A stretch of DNA of 64,000 nucleotides from NCBI GenBank assembly GCA_022575985.1, contig JAKSXM010000007.1:18416501-18480500 (forward strand), in the 5' to 3' direction. Source of the stretch: Anagrus nilaparvatae. Lineage: Eukaryota > Arthropoda > Insecta > Hymenoptera > Mymaridae. Positions 23,289 through 34,675 of this stretch are shown here, piece after piece; the stretch's first letter is position 1; each line of letters begins with the position of its first letter. Under the pieces are notes generated by a model. That model saw only the letters and a list, made by a program, of their open reading frames with translations, did no database searches and was not told the DNA's origin. The position numbers were made by a program, and so were the translations under genes.

Positions 23289-26200
23289 TTTTTATAATAA
23301 ACTTTTTTTACCCAAAGCATTATTTAAAATATACTAAATCATAAAAATGACGGGCATAGGAACCCAGGCAGGTGATTGGTCAGCGATATAAAGCTTTGCC
23401 ACTCTTCCCTTGGATTCCCAAATAGCCATTGCGTCCCACCCTAATAATAGCTGTCCAAGCTTCTTTTAGTTACTATATTGAGTTACTAAATTAGTCACCC
23501 ATAATAATTAGAAATATATATAATATTAGTCCTAAAATTTTATTATTTCTTGAAAAATGATTGTAACTGTTGACAGATCAAACTGATTAACTCGAAAATT
23601 TAAGTTGATTCATAATACTTATTCTCGAATCGAATGAAATTCTTTTTCATCGTAAAATTTTTCATTATTTTTCAGTTTTTAAGGTTTTTTTTTTTAAATT
23701 GGTTTAAAATTTTTTTCTTGGAAATTCGGTTTTTTGAACATCTACAATTTTTTTTTTTATCAATTAAAATGAAACCAAGCCTATGTTTAGACCAGTTATT
23801 TTCGCCGTATTTTACTGTAAACCCGATGTCTCTAGGTTTTATCGTGTTATAGTTATGTTTTTTATGTTTTTTTTACAACAGTTTATCACGTTCGGATGGA
23901 CAAACAAACAAACAAACATACAAAATTAAAGATTTATATAATATTAATTTTAAATTGTTGTTAAAAACTAACTTTAACGGTTTCAGAGCAGCTATTCATT
24001 GACTAAAATTTGAATACGACCACCGTCCTATAATGAGATGTGATTTTTTAAAAAATGTTTCCACATACTATAAAACATACATAGCAGAAAACAATGAAAA
24101 TGAATTGTTAATAAAAAATTAATAGTTAATAATAAATTAAAAATTATACATTAATATATATGAGAAATTCCACCAAAAGATTGCGCTTATTATGGTCAAA
24201 CTTTAGAAAAAAAATAATTTGAAGGCACACCTTGCTAGTACGTTTTTTTGAGTTCCTTAGATCATATATAGTCACAAAAAAGTGATGAACAGAAAAAGTG
24301 TTTCGTGTACAATAGTTTTTTTTGAGTTGGAAGGCTCAAAATCACGTTTTTCCGATATTTAAAAAAACCAATTTTTGAAACTTTTTTTTAATCAATTAAA
24401 ATCATTCTAAACGATATATTTCTGTTTTTTAACTTATTTTGTACTCATAATTTACTAAAAAAATCGTTTTTATTAAGAAATAAGACAAATTTTTAATTAT
24501 TAGCGTCTTAAAGCAGCTCAAAAATTTAAAAAACGTTTTTAAAAATAAAGATTGCTTATTTAGCTTTCAAAACTTCTTTTAGTGGAATTATTATTAAAAG
24601 ATATTGATAAAAAGTTGAATTAAATATAACTCATTAGTTAAGAGCTTTAGAAATTACCTAAAACAGCTGAAAACAACTCCAAAGCTAAATTAACCAATTT
24701 TGGATCATTTTTAAAATATAAAGAAAGAAATTTTCCAGATGCGATATTCTTAAATTAATAACATTTTTTAAACTTAAAAACACAGAAATTATTGATATAA
24801 ATTATTTAAAAATGATTGATAAAAAAATGTTTATAACTTTTTTAATATAAATATTTTTCATAAATCGATATAGCAAAAAAAATAGTAATAATAATGATAA
24901 CAATAATAATAATAAAAATAATAATAAAGAGATCTTAATTAAAAGTCGTTCAATAACAACAAAAGAGCAAAGTAATTTTGTGTATAAAAGAAAAAAATGT
25001 ATAAGATATAACATAAAATCTTATAATATAGAGTATATCTATATCTGTAAGTACTGAAAAAGCATCATCAGCTTTTGAAATACAACAAGTAGATGAAAAA
25101 TTTCTTTCTTTATTTATATCTTTCTTTCTTTTTTTTCTGTTAATATACATTGAATAAATAGATTTATCCATACTAAATTATATAAATAAAATTTGCTATT
25201 GATTTATGATAGAAGTCTATTTTAATCAACATTATGGGGTAGTATTTTTCTTGAAATAAACAGAGGGTATTAGGATTGTTTTTTCAACAAAATGAATTCA
25301 TCTTTAACTACAGTTTATAATTTGGCAAAATGTTCCTGTTTCTCCTTGTTATTCATTTAGTCATTATTCTAAGTCCCTAAACTTTGATTATTTTAAGTTC
25401 CTAAATCAAAATAATTTTAAGTCTCTAAACCTAAATTATTCTAAGTCCTATTCGACCCCCGCCCTTAAATCGGATACATTTGACCCCCATTCTCTTGATT
25501 TTAAGGTTTCCAGGGTACCCCCTCCCTATAAACACGTTCCATGTTATAAACGAACCGATCACCCCCTGTTAATGGCAATGGGCTTTCTGGGACTAGAAAC
25601 GCAGAGTTCAATGTTGGCAAAATAAGGGATTTTTGTTAATTAATTAATTAATCTTATTTGATTGACATGAAACTTTTTATGTATACCATATCTGAGTTAT
25701 AAGTAATGAAATCAATTCGTAAATACACCTGTAATACAGGTCCTGTATATACATAAAGCTTGAAAGATTGGTGCAGAAAGAAAGAAATAAACCTCCAGGG
25801 TGATTGTGATGATGATAATACTAGAAATGAGAAAAAAAATATTTTAAAAAAATATTAAATTATATTTATGCATTTGATGTGCTTGAGGGTAAAAAAATAA
25901 TCTCAAATATTGTATGTGCATACATACTCAAAAGAAAATATTTAGCTATTTAGATCATGTGTATAATATGTAATATATTCGGTAAAACCATCAAGATTAT
26001 AAATAGGTGGAAAAATTTACAAAAATTTTGAATATTTTAAGTAAAATGAGTGTAAATATGATTTAAATTTCATAGTAAATTTTTAATAAACAGTTTTTTA
26101 ATAAAGAAAAAATTATTTAAAATTTGATTTAAAATAAAAAATTGAGAACTAAAAAAAATTTTCAGCTTGTCTCTAAAAATTGCATAAGAAAACCAAAATG

Positions 26201-28402
26201 GCTGCCAATACAAAGCGATTTAGTCTTGGAAGCTAAAAAATTCAGAAATTTATTACAATGTTTGTAAGAAAAATATTTCTGTATGGTAATGAATGAAATT
26301 TCAGCAGATTATAGCACAATAACTTGCATGCAATTATAACTGAGAGTGGAATACAAAAAGAAATATAATATTTAATTTTTAATTTAATTTAAAACGAGCA
26401 AAAATTTTAAAACAAAGTCATTCATTCGCTTCAGTAATTTTAACGCTTGTCACATTTTCCTTATTATTATTTTTTTTAATCTTTTCTGCAGCAATTAAAG
26501 TAAACCACAAAGCTTGATGAGGGTACACGCATCTGCAATGTAAATTTCTTTTAGAAAAAAGAAAATAAAAGAAATATTATAAAAAAAATAAAAGAAGCAG
26601 AATTCTTGAAGACGTGACAAATATAAATGTTTTTATAATTTCATTAAAATTTTATATAAAAAAATGATATTATATTTTATACCATAGTTATTTCTATAAG
26701 TGTGTTACCTTCATACCAACGTTTTTAAAAATACCCTTTTTTTTTATTAACCTTACCATAAAATTCATTGTTTTTATTTTTTAAGCGTAAAGTATAATTT
26801 ATTATATTAAATTTAATTAATGTAGGTATATTAAAATATGTATATATATATATATATGTATTCTGATTATTAAAATAAATGTCTAAAACTAAAAGTATTA
26901 ACTAAGCTTAACTATAATTATATATTAAAAGGACGTTTTATAATATGTACAGATTTTAGCTCATAATCTTACTTACAAGTAGTACAAACATCTGTACAAA
27001 AAGCTTTACAAGAAGGAATATATTTTAGTAGAATGTGAAAATGGGAAATGAGATATGTTGTCTACAATGAATACTCTCTGTGAAAAAGGATTGTCATGGA
27101 ATTTGAGTCACATATTTTAGTTTTACATGCATTTATATATATATATATATATAAATATATATAACCTTTTACTTTCATACGTTTATACTTAAAAAACTTT
27201 TTAAAAGTAACGTCAGTTACAATAACATTTTTTTTTACCGAATAAAATGGAAAAAAAAAGTCACACTTTTATTACAGTCGACTAGTTTTTCTTTGTATGC
27301 TATGATTCTTCTTTTTCTTTTTCAAGTTCGTTTTTGACGCTCAAATTCAGTCTAAAGAATTTAAAAAAAACGTAAAATAAAATAAAAAGTTATATATAAA
27401 TTAAATTGCTTCACTTTTTAAATGTTATCTCTTTTACGTCATTTTTATCCCATAAAAAGATATGATATGTAAAATAGATATTTATAAAATTAGTACTTGC
27501 ATCTAAAATAATTAGGTATTAATCTCAAAAATAAAAAATTTATTAATCTTAAAAATAACTGTCTATTATTGATGTTTTTTGTATATTTTGACGACAAAAA
27601 TATTGTGATCAATATTTTCAAAAAAATTTGGTATTAAATTCGAGAAATCGTGTAAAAATGATGTTAATATGTTAACATAGGGGTGTCCTGGGATTTTAAA
27701 AATCAAGGGGTAGGTGGCGAAGTCAAATGGAACTTCACTTTCACTTTATGGCAAAAAATTTTATAGCTGAGTAAAATGTATTACATTCAAAGCACCAAAT
27801 TCATGGCATTAGATGAATTCATTATGTGAATATTTTCATATATCAATGTAATAACTAATCAAGAATGCTCGTATAGCAAATTAAAATAAAACAAAATATA
27901 TATAAATATATATGAGATTTTGATTCTATGTACTAAATTTATAAGAATATATGGGTATTTTTCACAGGAACGGTATATATAGTGTCCCCTCCATTTACAT
28001 CCGAAACTAAAGCTCTTTTACACTTTTTTTTCTTTTAAAAAGTTCATAAATAATATTTTTTTTAAATCACAACCTACTATGCATATATTGGTAAATTAAT
28101 AAAAAAATTTTCTGGAGAATATGTGTTCAAATTGTCGCCACCGTCTGCTGTCCTTTTGCTTAATTGTAAACTTTGAGTATTAACAAACGGCTTAAAATTT
28201 GAACTTAAATTTTTCTGTAGGATGCATATGACGTATTTAGGTCCCAAAAACTCATTTTTTTCAATGAAACAAATTTTCATGCAACCCTCTTAGCGTATCG
28301 TCGCATATAAGTCTGTCCCCCGGTTTTAGCTATTTTTAAGCTTCCCATCTTTTATGGGAGCGCACTCTATATGTATGCACTTAAAAGCACTGTTGTATTT
28401 TT
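23289..28402. other. AT-rich region with microsatellites and weak exon-like islands
   Basis: No confident gene. A CAAA microsatellite lies near 23901-23920, and TA repeats near 26840-26860 and 27136-27155. A GC-richer patch at 23340-23480 is unexplained. Two weak exon-like islands on the minus strand (26418-26532 and 26969-27053) are described separately. Confidence 0.4.
26418..26532 (-). other. Candidate terminal exon, minus strand
   Basis: After a good acceptor (TTTACATTGCAG) one frame reads CVYPHQALWFTLIAAEKIKK and ends at TGA 26420-26418. In the phase used by the OBP genes upstream it instead reads DACTLIKLCGLL and stops. Both readings resemble the C-terminal Cys segment of an OBP without matching its C-X8-C spacing. 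It has the same strand as the OBP genes. It may be a decayed third OBP or chance. Confidence 0.25.
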
Positions 28403-29785
28403 GGTTCCTCAAAGAGGAACCATTGTGATAGGTCAAATTTCGATTTTTGATTTTTTGGCATATAAGCACGTTTTGGGACCACAGGAAGCTAAAAAACCGG
28501 TTTTTAAAAAAAGTATGTATGTGTGTGTGTGTGTGTGTGTGTGTAACCGGTGAAATTTCACAGCCATTATGGAATTAAGACCTAATTTTTTTTTCAAAAA
28601 TTTTTTTATCAAAAAATCTAAAACTACTTTTTTTTTTTTTAATTTGGATGTAATACCTCATTTATTTCCACGAAAGTACCTATATTTGAAAGTACGATTT
28701 TTACTCGATATCTCGAATCTGATAACTAATTTTTTGAAATTTTTTTTCTAAAAATTTTTTTTTACAAAAAATACAAAAAATACCAAATTATTTTTTCTCT
28801 TTGGACGTAGTACCTAATTAATTTCTGTGGAAGTACTAGTTTTAGAAATATCGTTTATAGCATTTTTTTGGACCTGATACCTAATTTTTTCAAAATTTTT
28901 GTCTCAAAATTTTTGTTGCCAAAAAATACAAAAAATGCCAAAATTTTTTTTATTTTAGGACGTAATACTTAATTTTTTTCTATGAAAGTACGAATATCTG
29001 AAAATATTGTAACCGGTGATATTTCACAACCATTATGGAATTAAGACCTAATTTTTTTTTCAAAAATTTTTTCATGAAAAAATTTCAAACAATTTTTTTT
29101 TTTTTTTTTTTTTAATTTGGATGTAATACCTAATTTATTTCCATGAAAGTACTTATATTTGAAAGTACGATTTTTATTCGATGTCTCGAATCTGATAATT
29201 AATTTTTTTTAAATTATTTTTCCAAAATTTTTTTCACAAAAAATTACAAAAATCACTAATTTTTTTTTTCTTTTTGGACGTAGTACCTAATTTATTTCTT
29301 TGAGAGTACTAGTTTTAGAAAGTTCATTTATAGTAATTTTTTGGATCTGAAACCAAATTCTTTCAAAATTTGTTTTCTCAAAATTAAAAAAACAAAAAAA
29401 CTAAAATAACTACAATATTTTTTTTTTTAATTGTAATGCCTAATTTAATTCCATTAAAGTACTAATAGTTATATTTTACAACCATTATCGAATTAAGACC
29501 TAATTTTTCTTTCCAAAAATTTTTTTATTAAAAAATCGAAAACTTTAATTTTTTCATTTTGGATGTAATATCTCATTTATTTCCATGAAAAAACTTATAT
29601 TTGAAAATATGGTTTTTACTCGATATCTCGAAACTGATAATTAATTTTTTGAAAATTTGTTTCAAAATTTTTGATCAATAAAAAAAACTTAAAAATTAAT
29701 ATAAATGTATGTATGATTGCATGCTTATAATTGGCTCATTGTTTGAGGAACCTTAGTGCCAGCTAGTTGGCAGGGTATTTTTTTT
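28403..29785 (+). repeat. Hairpin-bounded ~155-bp tandem-repeat element, copy 1
   Basis: It starts with a perfect hairpin (GGTTCCTC, AAA, GAGGAACC at 28403-28421), then a TG microsatellite (28515-28543). About seven ~155-bp monomers follow, each with a phrase like GGATGTAATACCTCATTTAT or GGACGTAGTACCTAATT. It ends with GAGGAACC (29745-29752) and a hairpin GCCAGCTAGTTGGC (29758-29771) followed by aGGGTATTTTT. Fixed ends, matching subterminal inverted 8-mers, a microsatellite, a tandem core and a 3' hairpin recall Helentron-associated DINE/HINE elements, but no diagnostic Rep/Helicase or terminal dinucleotide proves it. No protein is encoded. Confidence 0.7.
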
Positions 29786-32369
29786 ACTGAACTACTCATA
29801 TATGAACCGCGGAAAACTTAAAATTTTAAATATAAAAGCTTTAACTATGAAAATTAAACCTATTAAAATTTTAAAACGCTTTTACAAAAAAAAATGTCGC
29901 CACCGTCCATGTCGTTTTCTCCAAGTGTATGTCATATATTACTTTATATATCTTGTTCAGTTATGTGTTTTGATGAAAAAACAAGATACCCAGAGTTTGA
30001 GAAAATTTGATGGCTTCAATACAAAGTTATTTCAATAATACATTCAAATTGTCGCCACCGTCCAATGTCGCCACCGTCTACAAAAATAAAAAAATCCCAT
30101 AAGAATAAAACGTAGAATATTTATTTTTACATTTTTAGCAGTACCACTGAAAATTTTAGGTTTTTGGACCTTGATAAACATTAAAATACAAAAAAAAAAA
30201 AAAAAAAAAAAAATATAATTAGTGTTGTGCCGTAAACAATAAAAAAATATTCAATTCCAGTGAAAACCACCCATATACATCATTAAGATATTAACGAATA
30301 CATTAAGCGAGATCATCAGTAAGAAACTCAATGTATTTTTCTTATATATCTATAATATCAGTTTGATTTTTTTTTTATAGGAAGAAAAGAGCCCCTCTTC
30401 GCTCCTTTCTGTGAGGAATAACCACCAAAGGGCACGACGCAAGCGTTTGTATGCAAAGCATGCTTTGTATATATGAACGCATTGTTCCTCTCCAAATTGA
30501 AACGACATTTACTTGATGTTGGGGTCACGGTTGGGGTGTAATGCGGATTACTCGAATGAATATAGCCATATTAGGGGAAGCCAATGATGCATAAAAATCA
30601 CTGAAAAGTGATGTAAAAGGAAAGTGTAATTTTTTTTTTATGTTTAATATACGTATGTGAGTAGGAATCTAATTTCTTTTGTGTCCTGGAGGAACGCTTG
30701 TCCAGATATATAGCAAAAACTACTTTCTTGCTAGATTTTAAGAAGACTGCTAAAGGATTTTGTCATATCTCTGGTTAAATGCTCATAAAAAAAGAATGGA
30801 AAATTTTTGTCATTAGACAGAGAATGAAACTAATTGGATGGGGTTGCTATTAAAATACATCCTAACCTCAAAAAATCAAATTTTGTCCAATTTTTTTAGT
30901 TTGTTTAATAAGTTGCGCAAAAATTATCAGATTTTTATGAAATACTCAGGAAATATGTAATTTAATGACGGAACCATGAAGTTAAATTTTTGTGAGAAAA
31001 TTTTCATTTTTTTGGCAATGTATTTTTTCTAAAAATATTTTTTAAAAACATTTTTTCTAAAATTGAGCATTTTTTAAATTAGCGCCATTTTATACAAGAA
31101 CACGCTAGGGTAATTTTTTTTTTTTTAAGTTGCCTTTTTTTATGTATTTTAACCTCAGTACGCGTAAGTATTCGTTAACTCAATTAAAATGCCCATTTTA
31201 GGAGCAAGAAAGAAAAATACACTATTAATTTTTAAATTTTTTCAATTTTTGCCGATTTAGTGTAATTTGCGGAATTTTTTGTGCCCTTTCTTGCGTGTTT
31301 TATGCAAAATTTAAGTTTTTCTTTTATTTAGCCATAATATTTTTCTTAAAATTTGGCCTAACCTCAAAAATAACGTTTTTTTGGGTCCTGTCGCCAGCCA
31401 TGCTATTTAATGCCATAAAATCTCTGTGGAAAAAATGGCTGGTATTTATGTTTTTTGACCCCTTAATTACGAATCTGAGGTCCATTTTGAAAAATTCATG
31501 GTCAATTATTTGCTATTAACAATTTATTGCAAAATTTGATAACACTCTAAATGTAAAATATCCTGTAGCTAAAACAATTCAAAATTTTTGATAATGACCT
31601 GATTTTATTATATATATTTTGACTCACTGAATCCGAATTTCTAATTTATAAGGTCGCATGATTAATTGTTTAAACAATATTTTATTTTTAATAAATTGTT
31701 TAAACAATTTTTTCTTGAAAATTAAGTGTGACACCTTTTTTTATGTATTTTTTGACCCTCTGATCACGATTTTCAAGCTTTTTTTGCAAAAACCTTATTT
31801 ATATTAATTGTTTAAAGAATTTTAATTTGTTTATAAGCCTAAATTAGTATGTTGCTATGTAAAATTCGACAAAAACATGAACTCCGCAGCTTACAATTTT
31901 CGTGATTTCGAAAAGCGATCACCAATTTTATATAATTTTTAATTGCTGTATCCGAATTTTTAATTTGCAATGTCGTAGGATTCGTTGTTTAAACAATATT
32001 AAATGGTTTATAATTTATTTAAACAAAATTTTTTTGAAAATTACGAGTGACACCTTTATTTATATACTTTTTGACCCTCTGATCACGATTTTTTGGTTCT
32101 ATTTTTCAAAAACCAACCCCTGTGATTGTTTAAACAATTTTAATTTGTTTATAAGCCAGAATAAGTATGTTGTTAGGTAAAATTCGACAAAAACATGAAT
32201 TCCGTTGTAATATTAATTATCTTGCATACTACTAACCCAAGAGTTAATTTTATTTATTATATGATTTTAAAGTTTAAATTGTTCAAGCAAATAATGACTT
32301 CTTATATACTCTCCCAGATTCATTTTACTTGCGAGAAAGTATAGGTACTTGAAATCATTTGATAACATA
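29786..32369. other. AT-rich spacer with a ~320-bp tandem duplication
   Basis: A poly(A) run lies near 30188-30213. A GC-richer unexplained patch is at 30375-30560. From about 31640 to 32200 a ~320-bp unit is present twice: GACCCTCTGATCACGATTTT occurs at about 31753 and 32073, and a TTGTTTATAAGCC phrase follows both. No gene is supported. Confidence 0.45.
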
Positions 32370-32709
32370 CACTGAAAAAAAATTATAGGCCCGACGCGAC
32401 GCCTAGAATCGATTTTCAGACGTCAAGTGAGTTACAAAAACATATAACTCGGCCCAAAGCCTCTATAAGAACTCGCGAAACGCGCGTTCGCTCCGACACG
32501 TGACAAACATATATGTTCATTGGGCCTCGATGCGAACGCGTGTTTCCTGAGTTCGGTAGAGACGCGGACTCTGTGCTTCTCATTTAGTCAAAACGCGCAT
32601 TCATTCCTCTGCATACATCTTGATTAAACAAGTCACTGCCCCTAGACTTAGGGTCGATGCCTTCGGCTTGTAAAATTCAAGGCGTCAGGTCTATAATTTT
32701 TTTTCAGTG
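32370..32709. mobile_element. MITE, 340 bp, TA target duplication
   Basis: The termini are CACTGAAAAAAAATTATAGG and its inverse complement, flanked by TA on both sides (32368-32369 and 32710-32711), as for Tc1/mariner-type insertions. The interior is unusually CpG-rich for this window (cgcgaaacgcgcgttcg near 32473-32489) and non-coding. Confidence 0.75.
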
Positions 32710-33700
32710 TAGACCACTTTGTGGCAACAAATATTATAGCTGAGTAAAATGTATTAAATCAAAAGCACCAAATTCATGGCTATCTTCAAGTTTATGGGTT
32801 CAAAAATTTTCTCCATAACAGCCCATGTATTTGGTGTCAACTTTAGAAGTGATTAAATAAGCAATAATTTTGAGAATCTTATTTTTTGGTAAACGACAAC
32901 TTTTCACACCCAGTAACCCAATATCCATGCAATGTTTTAAAATACCTGCCAACCTAATAATATATATTTATTTTTAACTGTATACACTATAAATTATTTT
33001 TTTTAATTTTATTTATTTCATTATTTTACAAATGTACGTAGCTGTTTTTAAGAATAAAGAGCTTGAAAACTCAGCAATTTTAAAAACCCAGCAAAGAAAA
33101 AGAAGGAAATATTCAGACTCAACACTTTTTAAATCAATTCGCATATATGAGCCATTCTTTGTTAAAGCGATCTTCTCCCCCACCTCCTTGCACAATGCAG
33201 TTTTTGAAGTAAATTTTAATTTAAAATGGGCTATACTTTTTTTGTTAAACTATGTCTATACTTTCTGAAGCCAAGTGGAATTTTTTAATTTTCAATACGG
33301 CAATAGCAAAATGACGTATGAGTCATCGATTACTGAAATCGAAAAATGCAAAACCAACAAAAAAATGTTCATAATTTATTTTCTTAAATTTAGTTTGACT
33401 TTATTTTTTAACAAAAAATCTAGATCATCCAGGTATTAATACTCCGATTTCTTAATTTTTGTTTTTTTTTTATTGAAAAAAGTAAACATTAAGAATTATT
33501 TGTTTTTCAACATAGAAATAATTAAGGGAAATTTTAAGAATTTTCGTCAAGAAGTTTCAGATTTAGCACCTTTGTATACAAAGGTAGATTTAAATGAAGT
33601 GAGGGCGACTTGTATGGTCGGGTCTTCAAAACTGCTCCAAATAGTTATTTTCTGAAAGTATTGCCAAAAATAAGTCACCAGCCCCGTTTTTAGCCTCCCA
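32710..33700. other. AT-rich spacer, no supported gene
   Basis: Short open frames on both strands around 33013-33268 overlap each other and show no splice or homology evidence. A repeated phrase (GAAGTTTCAGATTTAGC) near 33550 is shared with 14775. Confidence 0.35.
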
Positions 33701-34000
33701 GAGCAAAATCTCGATTTTTGGCAGCCATTTTTGTGTTTTGGACTTTTGTAAAAAAAGTAAGAAAAATGAGTCATAATTTTTTTTATTATTGCTGCAAAAA
33801 ACTTACATTAGCATGAAAAATTGTTGACCCCGGAATCGGATATCCAGGGAAATTTCCTATCCGGACCTAAAAGGAAAAAATTTTTCATGCTAATGTAAGT
33901 TTTTTACAGCAATAATAAAAAAAATTATGACTCATTTTTCTTACTTTTTTTACAAAAGTCCAAAACACAAAAATGGCTGCCAAAAATCGAGATTTTGCTC
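33701..34000. repeat. 300-bp near-perfect palindrome (foldback MITE)
   Basis: Left arm GAGCAAAATCTCGATTTTTG is the exact inverse of CAAAAATCGAGATTTTGCTC at the right end. The arms stay almost identical to a short centre near 33835-33875 with inner pairs (CCGGAATCGGATA and TATCCGG). The very high arm identity suggests recent origin or gene conversion between arms. It is non-coding. Confidence 0.8.
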
Positions 34001-34675
34001 TAATAATGATTTTTTTAATTAAAAAACTTATTGACATCTATCGCCAATTTTTCTTCCACGATTCTGAAGGTTCAAACTACCTGAAAACAAGGATCATATA
34101 GCAGTACTTTGAAAAAATTTTCTTTTGATTTTCAGATTTCACAAAATTTGTATTTCAAAATAAATCGTCATATGCAGCATCGCTAACTAGATAAATAATA
34201 AAACAAATAACCTATAGCAAATTAAATTGTCACAAAAACTGTGTAATGCAAAAAAGGTGACCGACTTAAAAAAAAAATAGAACGATTCGAACTAATACAT
34301 ATTTATTAAAATAAAAAAAATCTTAAATTTAACTTTTATTTTTGCTGAATAATATTCAACACTTTTTTTACAAGTCAAAGTAATAATTTTATCAAAGGTT
34401 TTGAGTTATTGTATAAAAGTTCTTGAAAATTTCTTTGATGTTCAGTTATCGCGAGTTATAAAAACTAAAATTTATTACAATAAGGTTTACAAATTATTTC
34501 ATTGCTGTAGACGAGCAGCAAGGTGAACAAAGTGTAATAGTTTATAATGTAGAGGATTCAAGGAAAAAATTAATCAAAACTAATAATTACTGCAAATTAA
34601 AGTTTTTTTTATTATCATCTGATAAAAGAAACGTTTAAAAGTCATTTAAACTTTTCATAAATTTAATCTGTAAGA
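34001..34675. other. Spacer downstream of OBP-B
   Basis: AT-rich. A plus-strand open stretch at 34511-34638 after a fair acceptor is unsupported. This region should contain the 3' UTR of OBP-B; I saw no decisive poly(A) signal. Confidence 0.35.

Noticed and set aside
24802..25171. Two minus-strand frames of 70-73 codons rich in Leu/Phe/Lys
   Set aside because: Composition follows AAT and AAAG microsatellite-like DNA; no splice or domain evidence.
34511..34638. Plus-strand frame GEQSVIVYNVEDSRKK with a C-type-lectin flavour
   Set aside because: Key Cys/Trp positions and an ending FICE motif are absent, there is no partner exon, and it is adjacent to the OBP-B 3' end on the other strand.
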